Positions 52,784 through 61,875 of a DNA stretch of 64,000 nucleotides are shown piece after piece; position 1 is the stretch's first letter; every line of letters starts with the position of its first letter. Source of the stretch: Hymenobacter nivis. Its GTDB lineage: Bacteria > Bacteroidota > Bacteroidia > Cytophagales > Hymenobacteraceae. The notes below the pieces were generated by a model. The model worked only from the letters and a program-made list of their open reading frames with translations, had not been told where the DNA came from and did no database searches. The position numbers and the translations under genes are program-made. The DNA lies in assembly GCF_006439025.1 (NCBI RefSeq), contig NZ_RCYZ01000001.1, positions 558,001 to 622,000 of the forward strand, written 5' to 3'.

Positions 52784-53359
52784 ATGAAACATTTTCTTTT
52801 GATGATGAGCGCAGCCGGCGCCTTGGCCGGGGCCCCGCACCGGGCCGCGGCCCAGCAAGGCGGCTACCCGGTGGCCACCACGGCTCAAACGCAATTCGTG
52901 TACCAAAACGGCGCGGTGCTGCGCCGCGAGGGCGCCACCACCACGCCCCTCACCCAAAACGTGCGCCTGGCCAACGGCACCAAAATCAACTACAAGAGCG
53001 GCATTGTGGAATTTCCGGGCGGCAAGCTCACCACGCTCGCCGAGGGCGACTTTGTGCGGCCCGACGGCGGCCTCGTGTTTGCCACGCCGGCCAGCGCCGC
53101 CGCGGCCGCTGGCAGCGGCCCGGCCCCCGCCGGCGCGCCGGCGTTCAGCACCTACACGCTGCCCACCCGCGTGGTGCCCAGCAACGCCACGGCCGAAACC
53201 GCGGCCCTCCAGCTGCGCGTGCAGCTGCTGGAGCGCAAAGTGGCGCTGCTCGACCGCAAGGTGGCGCTGCTGGCCCAGGGCCAGGCCGCCTCGCCCGACA
53301 CCCGCCAAATCGACCTCGACCTGACCGCCCTCGACGCGCAGCTGCAAACCGGCAAGTAA
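52784..53359 (+). CDS. DUF6799 domain exported protein
   Basis: A 191-residue protein with a signal peptide (KHFLLMMSAAGALAGAPHRA then AAQQG). A DUF6799-like region follows (FVYQNGAVLRREGATTTPLT and GTKINYKSGIVEFPGGKLTT). The last 60 residues form a Leu/Arg/Lys coiled coil (LRVQLLERKVALLDRKVALL). Divergent from marR. Function unknown. Confidence 0.8.
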   Translation: MKHFLLMMSAAGALAGAPHRAAAQQGGYPVATTAQTQFVYQNGAVLRREGATTTPLTQNVRLANGTKINYKSGIVEFPGGKLTTLAEGDFVRPDGGLVFATPASAAAAAGSGPAPAGAPAFSTYTLPTRVVPSNATAETAALQLRVQLLERKVALLDRKVALLAQGQAASPDTRQIDLDLTALDAQLQTGK

Positions 53360-53436
53360 TTTTTGGGATTTCCCAAGTGGCGCGTGGCCTGGCCCGGGGG
53401 CCCTAAAGCAGGGCTGGCGCCGCTTGGCGGGGGGCG

Positions 53437-54441
53437 TCAGGCCAGCACCAGGGCCCCAGCAGCTTCGTGCACCAGCCCAAACGGCTCGTCTTTGATAATG
53501 AGGATCCCGTCGAGGTCGTGCACGTCGGCCAGGGCGCTGATTTGCAGGGCGGCGGCGATGCCCAAGCTGGTTTCGACCATGCAGCCCAGCATGGGGCGCA
53601 GGCCGTGGGCGCGGGTGCGGCGCAGCAGCTCAATGCCGCGCCGGAAGCCACCGGCTTTCATCAGCTTCACGTTCACGCCGTGGAACTGCCGGGCAATTTC
53701 TTCAAAATCAGCCGTATCCGTCACCGACTCGTCGGCCAGCAGCGGCACGCCGGCCCGGGGGCGCAGGTAGCGGTAGTCGGCGGCGCAGGCGGCGGGCAGG
53801 GGCTGCTCCAGCAGGGCCATTTGCAGGCCGGGCACGGCGCGGGTGTGCTCAATAAACTGCAACAGGCCGTCGGCGTCGGCCCAGGCCTCGTTGCCGTCCA
53901 CAAGCAGCGGGTGGCCGGGCAGCACCCGGGCCACCTCGCGCAGTAGGTCGAGCCCCCCGGCGGCGTCTACCTTCACCTTTAGCAACTCAAATCGCGCCGC
54001 CCGCTGCGCGGCTAGGAATGCGGCCACCTCGCCGGGCGGCATAATGGGCAGCGTGAAGGCCGTGGGCGTGGCGGCGGCCGGCGGCGGCACGCCCAGCCAC
54101 TGCCACACCGGCTGCCCGGCACGGGCGGCCAGCCACTGCACCAGGGCCGCCTCCAGGGCAAAGCTCAGGGCGTGGGCCACGGGGTGGGCTCCCAGCAGGG
54201 CGTCGAGGTCGTCCAGCGTTTCAACTTGCTCCAGTCCGGCCGCGTGCAGGGCCCCAAACTGCTCGGCCAGCAACGCCGGCGACTCGGCGTAGCGCACGTT
54301 GGGCGCGGCCTCGCCCCGGGCGGTGTGGCCGTGGCCGGCCACCTGCACAATCAGGTTGGTTTTGGACGAGGAGGCGTTGCGGGAAATTTTCCAGACAAAG
54401 CGCAGCGGCAGGTCGAGGGCGGTGAGGGTCCAGGTGGGCAT
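53437..54441 (-). CDS. Dipeptide epimerase (L-Ala-D/L-Glu type, enolase superfamily)
   Basis: A 334-residue enolase-superfamily enzyme: acid/base Lys in LLKVKVDAAG (K-x-K), metal ligands D in LVDGNEAW, E in LLEQPLP and D in LLADESV, and the second catalytic Lys in GVNVKLMKAGG. This is the Ala-Glu epimerase group used in peptidoglycan peptide recycling. Dipeptide specificity is not fixed by sequence. Start ATG 54439-54441. Confidence 0.9.
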   Translation of the reverse strand: MPTWTLTALDLPLRFVWKISRNASSSKTNLIVQVAGHGHTARGEAAPNVRYAESPALLAEQFGALHAAGLEQVETLDDLDALLGAHPVAHALSFALEAALVQWLAARAGQPVWQWLGVPPPAAATPTAFTLPIMPPGEVAAFLAAQRAARFELLKVKVDAAGGLDLLREVARVLPGHPLLVDGNEAWADADGLLQFIEHTRAVPGLQMALLEQPLPAACAADYRYLRPRAGVPLLADESVTDTADFEEIARQFHGVNVKLMKAGGFRRGIELLRRTRAHGLRPMLGCMVETSLGIAAALQISALADVHDLDGILIIKDEPFGLVHEAAGALVLA

Positions 54442-54556
54442 GGGCGGGGCAAGGGGCACGGGCGGCCCGAAGATGCGGCAAAAATGGCACTGGGCGCGCC
54501 GCCGGGGCCCCGGCGGCGCGCGCCGGACCGGCACACCGGGCGGGGGCCCCCGCCCT

Positions 54557-54564
54557 TACCTTTG
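54557..54564 (+). promoter_or_regulatory. -7 promoter box of symporter gene
   Basis: TACCTTTG, with the ATG 51 nt downstream. No matching TTG at the expected -33 place. Confidence 0.45.
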
Positions 54565-54614
54565 CCTGGCCCGCGTTTTCTTCACCCGGGCCACATTTAC
54601 TTTCGTCGTTGCCC

Positions 54615-56027
54615 ATGAAGCTTTCACGCGTTACCGTGCTTGCCCTGGCCTTGCTGCTACTGGCCGTTTTGCTCACCGTATTAAGCGCCACCGGGCAGCT
54701 GGCCCTGCCGGCCGCCGTGCCCGTGGCCGCCCGCTGGGCCGCGCTGGGGGCCCTGGCGCTGGCCGTGGCCCCGCGCCGCTCGCTCACGCTCTGGATTGTG
54801 CTGAGCATGCTGGTGGGCATCGAAATCGGGCACGACGCCCCGGCGGTAGCCCTGCCCCTGAAGGTGCTCAGCGACGCCTTTTTGCGGCTCGTGAAGACCA
54901 TCATCGCCCCGCTGGTATTTGCCACGCTGGTGGTGGGCATTGCCGGCCACGCCAACCTCAAGCAGGTGGGCCGCATGGGCCTCAAGGCCCTGATTTACTT
55001 TGAAGTAGTAACCACCTTTGCGCTGTTCATCGGGCTGGCGGCTATCAACTTCACCAAGGCCGGGGTGGGCATTAAGAATACCATCGTTGCCGAGAAAGCC
55101 GACGCCATTGCCGCCGCCGCGCCCCAAACTGCGGCCGACATCATCCTGCACATCTTCCCCGAAAACATTGCCAAATCGGTGGCTGAGGGGCAGGTGCTGC
55201 AAGTGGTGGTATTCGCCATCCTCTTCGCCATCGGCCTGGCCCTCACGCCCGAAAAGCCCCGCCGCCTGATGCTCGACATGTGCGAAAGCCTGTCGGAAGT
55301 AATGTTCAAGTTCACCAACGTAGTGATGTTTTTTGCGCCCCTGGGCGTGGGCGGCGCCATGGCCTACACGGTGGCCAAAATGGGCTTCGGGCCCCTACTG
55401 AATGCGTTTCAGCTGCTGCTTACGCTCTACGGGGCCCTCATCGGCTTCGTGCTGCTCATCCTGCTGCCGGTAGCGCTGATTATGCGCATCCCGCTGCGGC
55501 GCTTCGTGGCGGCAGTGGCCGAGCCGGTGAGCATCGCCTTTGCCACCACCAGCAGCGAGGCCGCCCTGCCCCGCGCCATGGAGGCCATGGAGAGCATCGG
55601 GGTGCCGCGCCGCATCGTGGCCTTCGTGATGCCCACGGGCTACTCCTTCAACCTCGACGGCACCACGCTCTACCTCTCGCTGGCGGCCGTGTTTGTGGCC
55701 CAGGCGGCGGGCGTCAACCTCTCCTTTGGCGACCAGATGCTGCTGGTTTTCACGCTCATGCTCACCAGCAAGGGCGTGGCCGGGGTGCCCCGCGCCTCGC
55801 TCGTGATTTTGCTGGCCACGCTGCCCTCGTTCAATTTGCCGGCATGGCCGGTGTTCATCATCCTGGGCATCGACGCGCTGATGGACATGGCCCGCACCGC
55901 CGTGAACGTGCTCGGCAACTGCTTGGCCTCGGCCGTGGTGGCCCGCTGGGAAGGCGAGTTCATCGACGATTACCAGGGCCCCGACCCGGCCGCCCTGCCC
56001 GAGCCGGCGGTGGCCGCCGGGCACTAA
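54615..56027 (+). CDS. Dicarboxylate/amino acid:cation symporter (DAACS family)
   Basis: A 470-residue transporter with eight helices and two re-entrant loops. Signatures: FATTSSEAALPRAMEAMESI (HP1 serine-rich), VMPTGYSFNLDGTTLYLSLA (TM7 motif with N-x-D-G-T), KGVAGVPRASLVI (HP2) and DMARTAVNVLGNCLASA (TM8). Imports dicarboxylates, Glu or Asp with Na+/H+. Start ATG at 54615. Confidence 0.95.
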   Translation: MKLSRVTVLALALLLLAVLLTVLSATGQLALPAAVPVAARWAALGALALAVAPRRSLTLWIVLSMLVGIEIGHDAPAVALPLKVLSDAFLRLVKTIIAPLVFATLVVGIAGHANLKQVGRMGLKALIYFEVVTTFALFIGLAAINFTKAGVGIKNTIVAEKADAIAAAAPQTAADIILHIFPENIAKSVAEGQVLQVVVFAILFAIGLALTPEKPRRLMLDMCESLSEVMFKFTNVVMFFAPLGVGGAMAYTVAKMGFGPLLNAFQLLLTLYGALIGFVLLILLPVALIMRIPLRRFVAAVAEPVSIAFATTSSEAALPRAMEAMESIGVPRRIVAFVMPTGYSFNLDGTTLYLSLAAVFVAQAAGVNLSFGDQMLLVFTLMLTSKGVAGVPRASLVILLATLPSFNLPAWPVFIILGIDALMDMARTAVNVLGNCLASAVVARWEGEFIDDYQGPDPAALPEPAVAAGH

Positions 56028-56178
56028 TCCCTGCGGATTTAATCTTTCCGTTACCGCCGGCATTTCCCGGCAAACTGCTACCTTGGGCATCGCCGCGCCA
56101 TAAAAGGTCTTTTTGCGCTTTTCAGGCACTTTTATCCGGCAATTATCTATTAAGTCCCGAGTTTACAGCGCGCATTCC

Positions 56179-56832
56179 ATGAAAATATATTTGCATTATA
56201 CTTATATAATCTTAGCAATTGCCGGGCTGGCGGTTAGCGGCTGCAAGTCGGCCAAAGTGCCGCTAGCGGCCACGCCTTCCGCCCCCTTGCGCGAGCGCCT
56301 GCCCCCGCTCGAAACCGCCGCTGACCCGGGGCCCCTGGCCCTGAGCGACGGCATCCTGCCCGACGACCCCATGCGCCTGCTCACCAACGAGCTGCAGCGC
56401 AACCTGGCCGAGCCCACCGACTCGGCCACCTACGGCTACGTGCGCTTCGTGGTGACCCAGGCCGCCGAGCGCCGCCTCAACCGCGGCCTCCAGGCCCTGC
56501 AAATGACGCTGCTGCTCACCCCCACCTTCCTGGGTGTGCCCTTGGAGACGTACCAGACCGATTTGACGGCCGAATTGCAGATTTCGGATGCCCAGGGCCG
56601 CCTGCTGGGCACCTACGCCGGCAAGGGCCGGGGCCGGGCCCGGGTGGCCATGTACCACGGCTACGCCCAGAAAAACGCCCCCCGCCTGGCCGACGTGCTG
56701 GCCCTGCGCGACGCGCTGGCCCACATCCGCCCACAGCTCGACACGGCCGCCGCCCGGCTCCGGCCCCTGCTACTGGCCCACCCCGTGGACAACCCCACGC
56801 TGCCCACCACGGCGGCGCGCGGCCGCCGCTAG
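56179..56832 (+). CDS. Lipoprotein of unknown function
   Basis: A 217-residue protein with lipobox AVSGC (Cys at about 22). An alpha/beta body: LTNELQRNLAEPTDSATYGY, VRFVVTQAAERRLNRGLQAL, and TAELQISDAQGRLLGTYAGK. The first codons are AT-rich, which suggests easy translation initiation. No family recognised. Confidence 0.78.
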   Translation: MKIYLHYTYIILAIAGLAVSGCKSAKVPLAATPSAPLRERLPPLETAADPGPLALSDGILPDDPMRLLTNELQRNLAEPTDSATYGYVRFVVTQAAERRLNRGLQALQMTLLLTPTFLGVPLETYQTDLTAELQISDAQGRLLGTYAGKGRGRARVAMYHGYAQKNAPRLADVLALRDALAHIRPQLDTAAARLRPLLLAHPVDNPTLPTTAARGRR

Positions 56833-56843
56833 GGGCCCCGGCG

Positions 56844-56851
56844 TATCTTTG
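56844..56851 (+). promoter_or_regulatory. -7 promoter box very close to a start codon
   Basis: TATCTTTG with the ATG at 56856, only 4 nt later. Consistent with a leaderless transcript. No TTG at -33. Confidence 0.5.
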
Positions 56852-56855
56852 GGAC

Positions 56856-57506
56856 ATGGCTGGGATGTTCCGATTGATTGCTTTGCTGGGAGTTGCCGGC
56901 GCGCTGGCTGGCTGCTGCGCCAACAACGTGTGCGACTGCGACGACGCACGGGCCGACGCGTTCTATTTCAAGTTTGACACCGGCCCGAACGGCTTTGTAC
57001 CGGCCACCGAACTTGACACGGTGGTACTTAAGCGCTACACCTTGCAGCTGGACGATAAGGGCCGGCCGGCGCTCATCAAAACCAACAAGAAGACGTACAC
57101 GGCCTACGCCGACTCTCTGGACAACGCGGGCGTGTTCGACCAGGCGAACGTGGTGCGCTACATCCCGCCGGCGTCGGCAACGCCCCTGCGCCCCCGGGTG
57201 GCCACCGACACGGTGATTGTCAACAACAACGCCCCGTTTACGCAGGCCGGGCCGCGCAAGCTCAACACCTACTTGTACCGCGTTGAGGTACGCCGGGCCC
57301 CGGGGCAGCTGCTGCGCAACAACCCGCGCCGCTACGAGCTAAGCAAGATTTCGCTAACGGGCGAGTTTTACGGCACGGGCTGCTGCACTTGCTACCGCAA
57401 CCTTTCGAAAACGGGCGTGCTGATTAACCTCGGCGTTCCCAACAGCGATACACCCGTCGTCGCCACCGAAACCGGCCAGGTGATGCCGGTGCTCATCCAA
57501 AAGTAA
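56856..57506 (+). CDS. Cysteine-rich lipoprotein of unknown function
   Basis: A 216-residue protein with lipobox LAGC, followed by C-C-A-N-N-V-C-D-C-D-D. Beta-rich, with FYFKFDTGPNGFVPATELDT, VNNNAPFTQAGPRKLNTYLY and a late CCTCY. No domain recognised. The N-terminal and central Cys could form disulfides or a metal site. Confidence 0.78.
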   Translation: MAGMFRLIALLGVAGALAGCCANNVCDCDDARADAFYFKFDTGPNGFVPATELDTVVLKRYTLQLDDKGRPALIKTNKKTYTAYADSLDNAGVFDQANVVRYIPPASATPLRPRVATDTVIVNNNAPFTQAGPRKLNTYLYRVEVRRAPGQLLRNNPRRYELSKISLTGEFYGTGCCTCYRNLSKTGVLINLGVPNSDTPVVATETGQVMPVLIQK

Positions 57507-57558
57507 GCGCCGGGGCCCTGGGGGCCCTGTTGCCGTCTTTTTCCGTTTCTTCACTGCC

Positions 57559-59934
57559 ATGCCCGTCTCTGCTGTTGATGCCGCCGCGGCGGCCCCCTTC
57601 GTAACCGGTGCCGCGCCGGAAGGCCCCGCGCCGGGAGCCCCGGCGTTTCCGTTTGCTACGGCCCTCAGCCTGGAGCCGCTGCTGGCCTACTGGCGCGCCC
57701 GCGAAAACGACCCCAACCCCGGCCTGGCGCTGCTGGCCCGCGCCATTACCCGGCAGGCGGCGCGCACGCCCGCGCTCCGGGGCCCCCTGCCCGACCCGGC
57801 CGTGCTCGACGAGGCGCGCGACCTGCTCGAGACCATGATGCTGGCCGTATTTCCGACGGCCGCCGCGGGCGCCAACATCAGCGGGGCCGTGTCGCCGCTG
57901 GGGCGCACGAGCTTTTACTACACGCCGCGCTTCGCGGAAGTGCTGCTCAACAAGGAGCGCGTCATCAAGCAGCCCCTGAACCTGAACCTGGCGCAGATGG
58001 AGGTGTACATGGTGCGCATGGCCTACCAGCTCGTGCTGCACCGCGTGTACGGAGTGGAGCTGCCGGCGGCGGGGGCCATCATTTTCACGGTGCCCGACTA
58101 CAAAATCGGCCTCTACCGCCACTACGGCGTCAGTGTCGACTCGTCGTTTATGCAGGTGCGGGTGGTGGGCGAGGCCCCCGTGCTTACGCCGGCGCAGTGC
58201 GAGCAACTGGGCCACCAGCGCCACAACCTGGCCGTGTGGCGCGAGCTGCTGCCGCCCGAGCACTTCGCGCTCGAAGGCTTCAACGTGCTGCAACTGGTGG
58301 ACGTAACGGACCAGGAGGTGCTCTCCGAGTTGAAGTACGACCTGCTGGAGCGCGACGTGCTGCAAGCCTCCGACCGCCTCGAGCAGATTCAGGAGAAGCT
58401 GCGGGTGCTGTTTGCGCGGCCCGCTCTACAGCTCGGCATTGCGGCCTACGACGAAAAAAAGAAAGATTTTGTGGACTTCGGCCGCAAAATCAACCACAGC
58501 TTCCTCACCAAGCAGGTGCAGCACAACCGGGCCGACAGCGGCTTCCGGCAGATATACGAGCGGCTGCTGCGCGAGCGCCGCCCACTGGTGCTCTCCGACG
58601 TGGCGCGGGCCGACATTCCAGACGATTTGCGGGCCCAGATTCTGGAGCTGGGCATCCAATCGGCCATCCTGGCGCTGCTGCCCTACGGCGGCGACACGGT
58701 GGGCTTGTTGGAGATTGGCTCGCCCACGGCGGGCGACCTGGATGAGTTTGACTTAGAGAAAGTTGCGCAGTTTGTGCCGCTGTTTGCCGTGGCCGTGAAG
58801 CGCAACGCCGAGGACCTGCAAACCCGCATCCAGGCCGTGATGCAGGAGCGCTTCACCCCCATCCACCCCACCATGGAGTGGCGCTTCACCGACGCCGCTC
58901 GCCGCCTGCTGGCCCGCCACGACGAGGGCGAACGCGCGGCCGAGATGGAGCCCATCGTGTTTGCCGACGTGTACCCGCTGCACGGCTCCTGCGACATTCG
59001 CGGCAGCAGCACGGCCCGCAACGCGGCCATCGAGGGCGACCTCATCGAGCACCTCACCCTGGCCAACCGGGTGTTGAAAAAAGCCTCCGACCACCGGCAG
59101 CTGCCCATCCTCGACGAGCTGAAGTTCTATGTTAACAAGAACTTGCGCCGCCTGCGCCAGGGCATCATCAGCGGCGACGAGCTGAGCATCTACGAGTCGC
59201 TGCGCCAGGAAGTGGAGCCGCTGTTTGAGTACCTAGCCCAGCACACGCCCGAGCTGCGGCCAGTCATCACGGCCTACTGGGCGAATATTGACCCGCGCCT
59301 GGGCATTCTCTACAAGCGCCGGCAGGCGTTTGAGCAGAGCGTGACGGCCATCAACGACGCGGTGAGCACCTACCTTGACGACGAGGAAGCCAAGGCCCAG
59401 GCCATGTTCCCGCACTACTTCCAGCGCTTCCGCACCGACGGCGTGGAGTACAACATTTACGTGGGCGAGGCCCTGGTGCAGGACAAGCCGTTCGACTTGG
59501 TATTTCTCAAAAACCTGCGGCTGTGGCAGTTGCTGACAATGGTGGAAATCACGCGGCTCACCCACGCGCTGGCTGCCACGCTGCCCGTGCCGCTCGAAAC
59601 CACCCAGCTCATCTACATCCACGGCCAGCCGCTGAGCATCCGCTTCCGGCAGGACGAGCGCCAGTTCGACGTGGACGGGGCCTATAATATTCGCTACGAA
59701 ATCATTAAGAAACGCATCGACAAGGCCACCGTACTTGGCACCAGCGAACGCCTCACCCAGCCCGGCCGCCTGGCCCTGGTGTACGCCCAAACCCGCGAGG
59801 CCACCGAGTACCGCGAGTACATCGACTACCTCCAGGACCGCGGCCTGCTGGAGCCCGGCGTGGAAGAACTGGAACTAGAAGAACTGCAAGGCGTGAAGGG
59901 CCTACTGGCCTTGCGCGTAACAGTGAAGCTGTAG
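57559..59934 (+). CDS. Large GAF-domain cytoplasmic protein
   Basis: A 791-residue soluble protein. About residues 270-430 form a GAF domain (PLVLSDVARADIPDDLRAQI LELGIQSAILALLPYGGDTV). Downstream, VFADVYPLHGSCDIRGSSTA has the DIRGSS pattern reminiscent of nucleotide cyclase or related sensor folds. The C-terminal third is helical with YNIYVGEALVQDKPFDLVFL and EYREYIDYLQDRG. There is no kinase, HTH or membrane region. Signal and output are unknown. Confidence 0.78.
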   Translation: MPVSAVDAAAAAPFVTGAAPEGPAPGAPAFPFATALSLEPLLAYWRARENDPNPGLALLARAITRQAARTPALRGPLPDPAVLDEARDLLETMMLAVFPTAAAGANISGAVSPLGRTSFYYTPRFAEVLLNKERVIKQPLNLNLAQMEVYMVRMAYQLVLHRVYGVELPAAGAIIFTVPDYKIGLYRHYGVSVDSSFMQVRVVGEAPVLTPAQCEQLGHQRHNLAVWRELLPPEHFALEGFNVLQLVDVTDQEVLSELKYDLLERDVLQASDRLEQIQEKLRVLFARPALQLGIAAYDEKKKDFVDFGRKINHSFLTKQVQHNRADSGFRQIYERLLRERRPLVLSDVARADIPDDLRAQILELGIQSAILALLPYGGDTVGLLEIGSPTAGDLDEFDLEKVAQFVPLFAVAVKRNAEDLQTRIQAVMQERFTPIHPTMEWRFTDAARRLLARHDEGERAAEMEPIVFADVYPLHGSCDIRGSSTARNAAIEGDLIEHLTLANRVLKKASDHRQLPILDELKFYVNKNLRRLRQGIISGDELSIYESLRQEVEPLFEYLAQHTPELRPVITAYWANIDPRLGILYKRRQAFEQSVTAINDAVSTYLDDEEAKAQAMFPHYFQRFRTDGVEYNIYVGEALVQDKPFDLVFLKNLRLWQLLTMVEITRLTHALAATLPVPLETTQLIYIHGQPLSIRFRQDERQFDVDGAYNIRYEIIKKRIDKATVLGTSERLTQPGRLALVYAQTREATEYREYIDYLQDRGLLEPGVEELELEELQGVKGLLALRVTVKL

Positions 59935-59938
59935 GGAT

Positions 59939-60661
59939 CTAGCGCTCGGCGGGCAATTCCGCTGCTTCCACTTCCTTTTTCTCCTTCCAAAACAGCCGCA
60001 CGCCGGTGCGCAGCAGCACCAGCCACGCAGCGCCGCCGGCAAAACCGGCCACCACATCGGTGGGGTAGTGCACGTGCAAGTACATGCGGGTGAGGCCGAT
60101 GAGCAGCGCGAAGGCCACCAGCGCGATGCCCCAGCCCCAGCGGCCGGTGTGCTGCACCACCAGCCAGGCCAGGCAGCCGTAGTAAGCCATGCTCATCATG
60201 GCGTGGCCGCTGGGAAAGCTCAGGCCGTACTGGTAGATGAGGGCCGAGGAAGGGCGCGGGCGCTGGAAGTAGAATTTTAGCAACTCATTGAGGCCCAGAC
60301 CACCGCCCATGGCCAGCAGCAGCTCGACGGCGTAGCGCACGAAGCCGCGGCGGTGCAGCACCAGCGGCACCAGCAGGCTGGCGGGTATGAAAAACGCCAC
60401 CGATCCGAAGAACGTGAACTTGAACACCCACCACGTCAGCCACGGGGCGGCGGCCCGCAGGCGGTCCATCTGGGCGAAGCCCCAGTCGTCGAACACCGCC
60501 GATTTTTCGGCAAACACCTCGCGCGCCAGGTAGAAAAATACCCCGAACGCCAGCACGAACACCAGGGCCCCGCCCACGGCTTCGGCGGTGAGCAGGCCGG
60601 CCAGGGCCCCCCAGCGGGACGGCGTGGGCGGCGGCGTGGGCGAAGCGGAAGCGTTGGGCAT
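59939..60661 (-). CDS. PAP2-family phosphatase
   Basis: A 240-residue membrane phosphatase with six helices. Motifs: LLKFYFQRPRPSS (K-x6-RP), LSFPSGHAMMSMAYYG (PSGH), LTRMYLHVHYPTDVVAGFAG (R-x5-H-x3-D). Probably acts on phosphatidate or undecaprenyl-pyrophosphate. Start ATG 60659-60661. Confidence 0.92.
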   Translation of the reverse strand: MPNASASPTPPPTPSRWGALAGLLTAEAVGGALVFVLAFGVFFYLAREVFAEKSAVFDDWGFAQMDRLRAAAPWLTWWVFKFTFFGSVAFFIPASLLVPLVLHRRGFVRYAVELLLAMGGGLGLNELLKFYFQRPRPSSALIYQYGLSFPSGHAMMSMAYYGCLAWLVVQHTGRWGWGIALVAFALLIGLTRMYLHVHYPTDVVAGFAGGAAWLVLLRTGVRLFWKEKKEVEAAELPAER

Positions 60662-60745
60662 GGGCGGCAGGCAAAAAGTACGTTGAACGGAATTGCTCCA
60701 GAAACGGCCACCACCGGGGCCCCTGGCCTGGCCGCAGCCTAACGA

Positions 60746-60777
60746 AAAAAGGCCAACCCGTACGGGTTGGCCTTTTT
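60746..60777. terminator. Perfect 32-bp palindromic terminator
   Basis: AAAAAGGCCAACCCGT and its exact complement ACGGGTTGGCCTTTTT form a continuous palindrome. It lies just after the 3' end of the minus-strand tRNA gene. Confidence 0.85.
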
Positions 60778-60783
60778 AAAACG

Positions 60784-60865
60784 TGCGCTCGGGGAGACTC
60801 GAACTCCCACACCTTGCGGAACTGCCGCCTGAAGACAGCGCGTCTACCAATTTCGCCACAAGCGC
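60784..60865 (-). tRNA. tRNA-Leu (anticodon CAG)
   Basis: Minus strand: acceptor GCGCTTG pairs with CGAGCGC, discriminator A, D-loop with GGTAGACG, anticodon stem CTGTC/GGCAG with loop TTCAGGC (anticodon CAG), long variable arm and GGGAGTTCGAGTCTCCC T-arm. The 3' CCA is not encoded. Length 82 nt. Confidence 0.96.
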
Positions 60866-60915
60866 AGCGGTACCGTGGCGGCAAACATCCCGGGGGAGGT
60901 TGCCGTTTGGTGCTG

Positions 60916-60947
60916 CAAAGGTAGGTGGCCGGCGCGGTGCGGCGCAA
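60916..60947 (-). promoter_or_regulatory. Promoter of tRNA-Leu
   Basis: On the minus strand TTG (60945-60947) and TACCTTTG (60916-60923), separated by 21 bp. The tRNA 5' end is about 50 nt downstream. Confidence 0.7.
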
Positions 60948-61036
60948 GCGGGGCCACGTTTTTTTCCGTCGCAGCGGCCGTTGGGGCCCCGGGCGGGTTG
61001 TTTTTCAACCGGTTGACGCCGCACTTTTTTTTTAAC

Positions 61037-61753
61037 TTGACCGCAAACCCACCCAATTCCCGCCCCGAACTGCCCGCCGGGGCCCCCGCGGTCCGCCTCA
61101 GCGGCAACTTCGACCGCATTGCTTGGTGCTACGATGCGCTGGCGGGCCTCGTGTTTGGCGGCAGCCTGCGGGCAGCGCAGCGGGCCGCTCTGGCCGGGCT
61201 GCCCGCCGGGGCCCCGCGCGTGTTAATACTGGGCGGCGGCACGGGCTGGGTGCTGGGCGAGGTGCTGCGCCGCCGCCCCGGCGCGGCGGTGCTCTACTTG
61301 GAGGCCTCGGGGCCCATGCTGGCGCGGGCCGCGGGCCGCCTGCGCCGCGAGCAGCCGGGCGCGGCCGGGCAGGTCGAGTTCCGGCTTGGCACCGAGGCGG
61401 CGCTGGCACCCGAGGAGCGGTTCGATGCGCTGGTGACGTTTTTCGTGCTTGATTGCTTTGCGCCGGCCGCGTTGGGGCCCGCCCTGGCCCGCCTAGCGGC
61501 GGCCCGGCGGCCCGCCGCCCCTTGGCTGCTGGCCGATTTCAGCCGGCCGCGGCGGGGCTGGCAGCGGGCGCTGCTGGGCACGATGTACCGGTTTTTTGGG
61601 GCGGTGGCGGCACTGCGGGCGCAGCGCCTGCCCGACTTGCACGGGGCCCTGGCCGGGCTGGGGCTGCGGCCGGGGCCCCCGGCCTACTTCTTTGGCGGGG
61701 CGGTGGAGGGCACGGTGTTCCAGCCCGTGGGGCCAAGCGGAACGGGCGCGTAG
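61037..61753 (+). CDS. Class I SAM-dependent methyltransferase
   Basis: About 238 residues from a TTG at 61037. SAM motif PRVLILGGGTGWVLGEVLRR, acidic YLEASGPMLARAAGRL and FDALVTFFVLDCFAP, then WLLADFSRPRRGWQRALL. The frame is open further upstream but would overlap the tRNA promoter, so a downstream start is chosen. Resembles UbiE-like small-molecule methyltransferases. Acceptor unknown. Confidence 0.8.
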   Translation: MTANPPNSRPELPAGAPAVRLSGNFDRIAWCYDALAGLVFGGSLRAAQRAALAGLPAGAPRVLILGGGTGWVLGEVLRRRPGAAVLYLEASGPMLARAAGRLRREQPGAAGQVEFRLGTEAALAPEERFDALVTFFVLDCFAPAALGPALARLAAARRPAAPWLLADFSRPRRGWQRALLGTMYRFFGAVAALRAQRLPDLHGALAGLGLRPGPPAYFFGGAVEGTVFQPVGPSGTGA

Positions 61754-61772
61754 GAAGGGCCGGTTATTTTCC

Positions 61773-61780
61773 TACATTTG
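61773..61780 (+). promoter_or_regulatory. -7 promoter box of M61 peptidase gene
   Basis: TACATTTG, fitting TAnnTTTG, about 95 nt before the ATG at 61876. No TTG at the right distance upstream. Confidence 0.4.
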
Positions 61781-61875
61781 GGGATTCGATAACGGAAAAT
61801 ACTTATTGCGGCGGCCTTGCCAACCAGTTGGCGCGTCCTGCCCTTGCTATTGTACCAAAATCTCGCCCCTGCTGC

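Noticed and set aside
60875..61036. Longer N-terminus for the methyltransferase at 61037
   Set aside because: It would begin within the promoter of the divergent tRNA gene and has no methyltransferase similarity.
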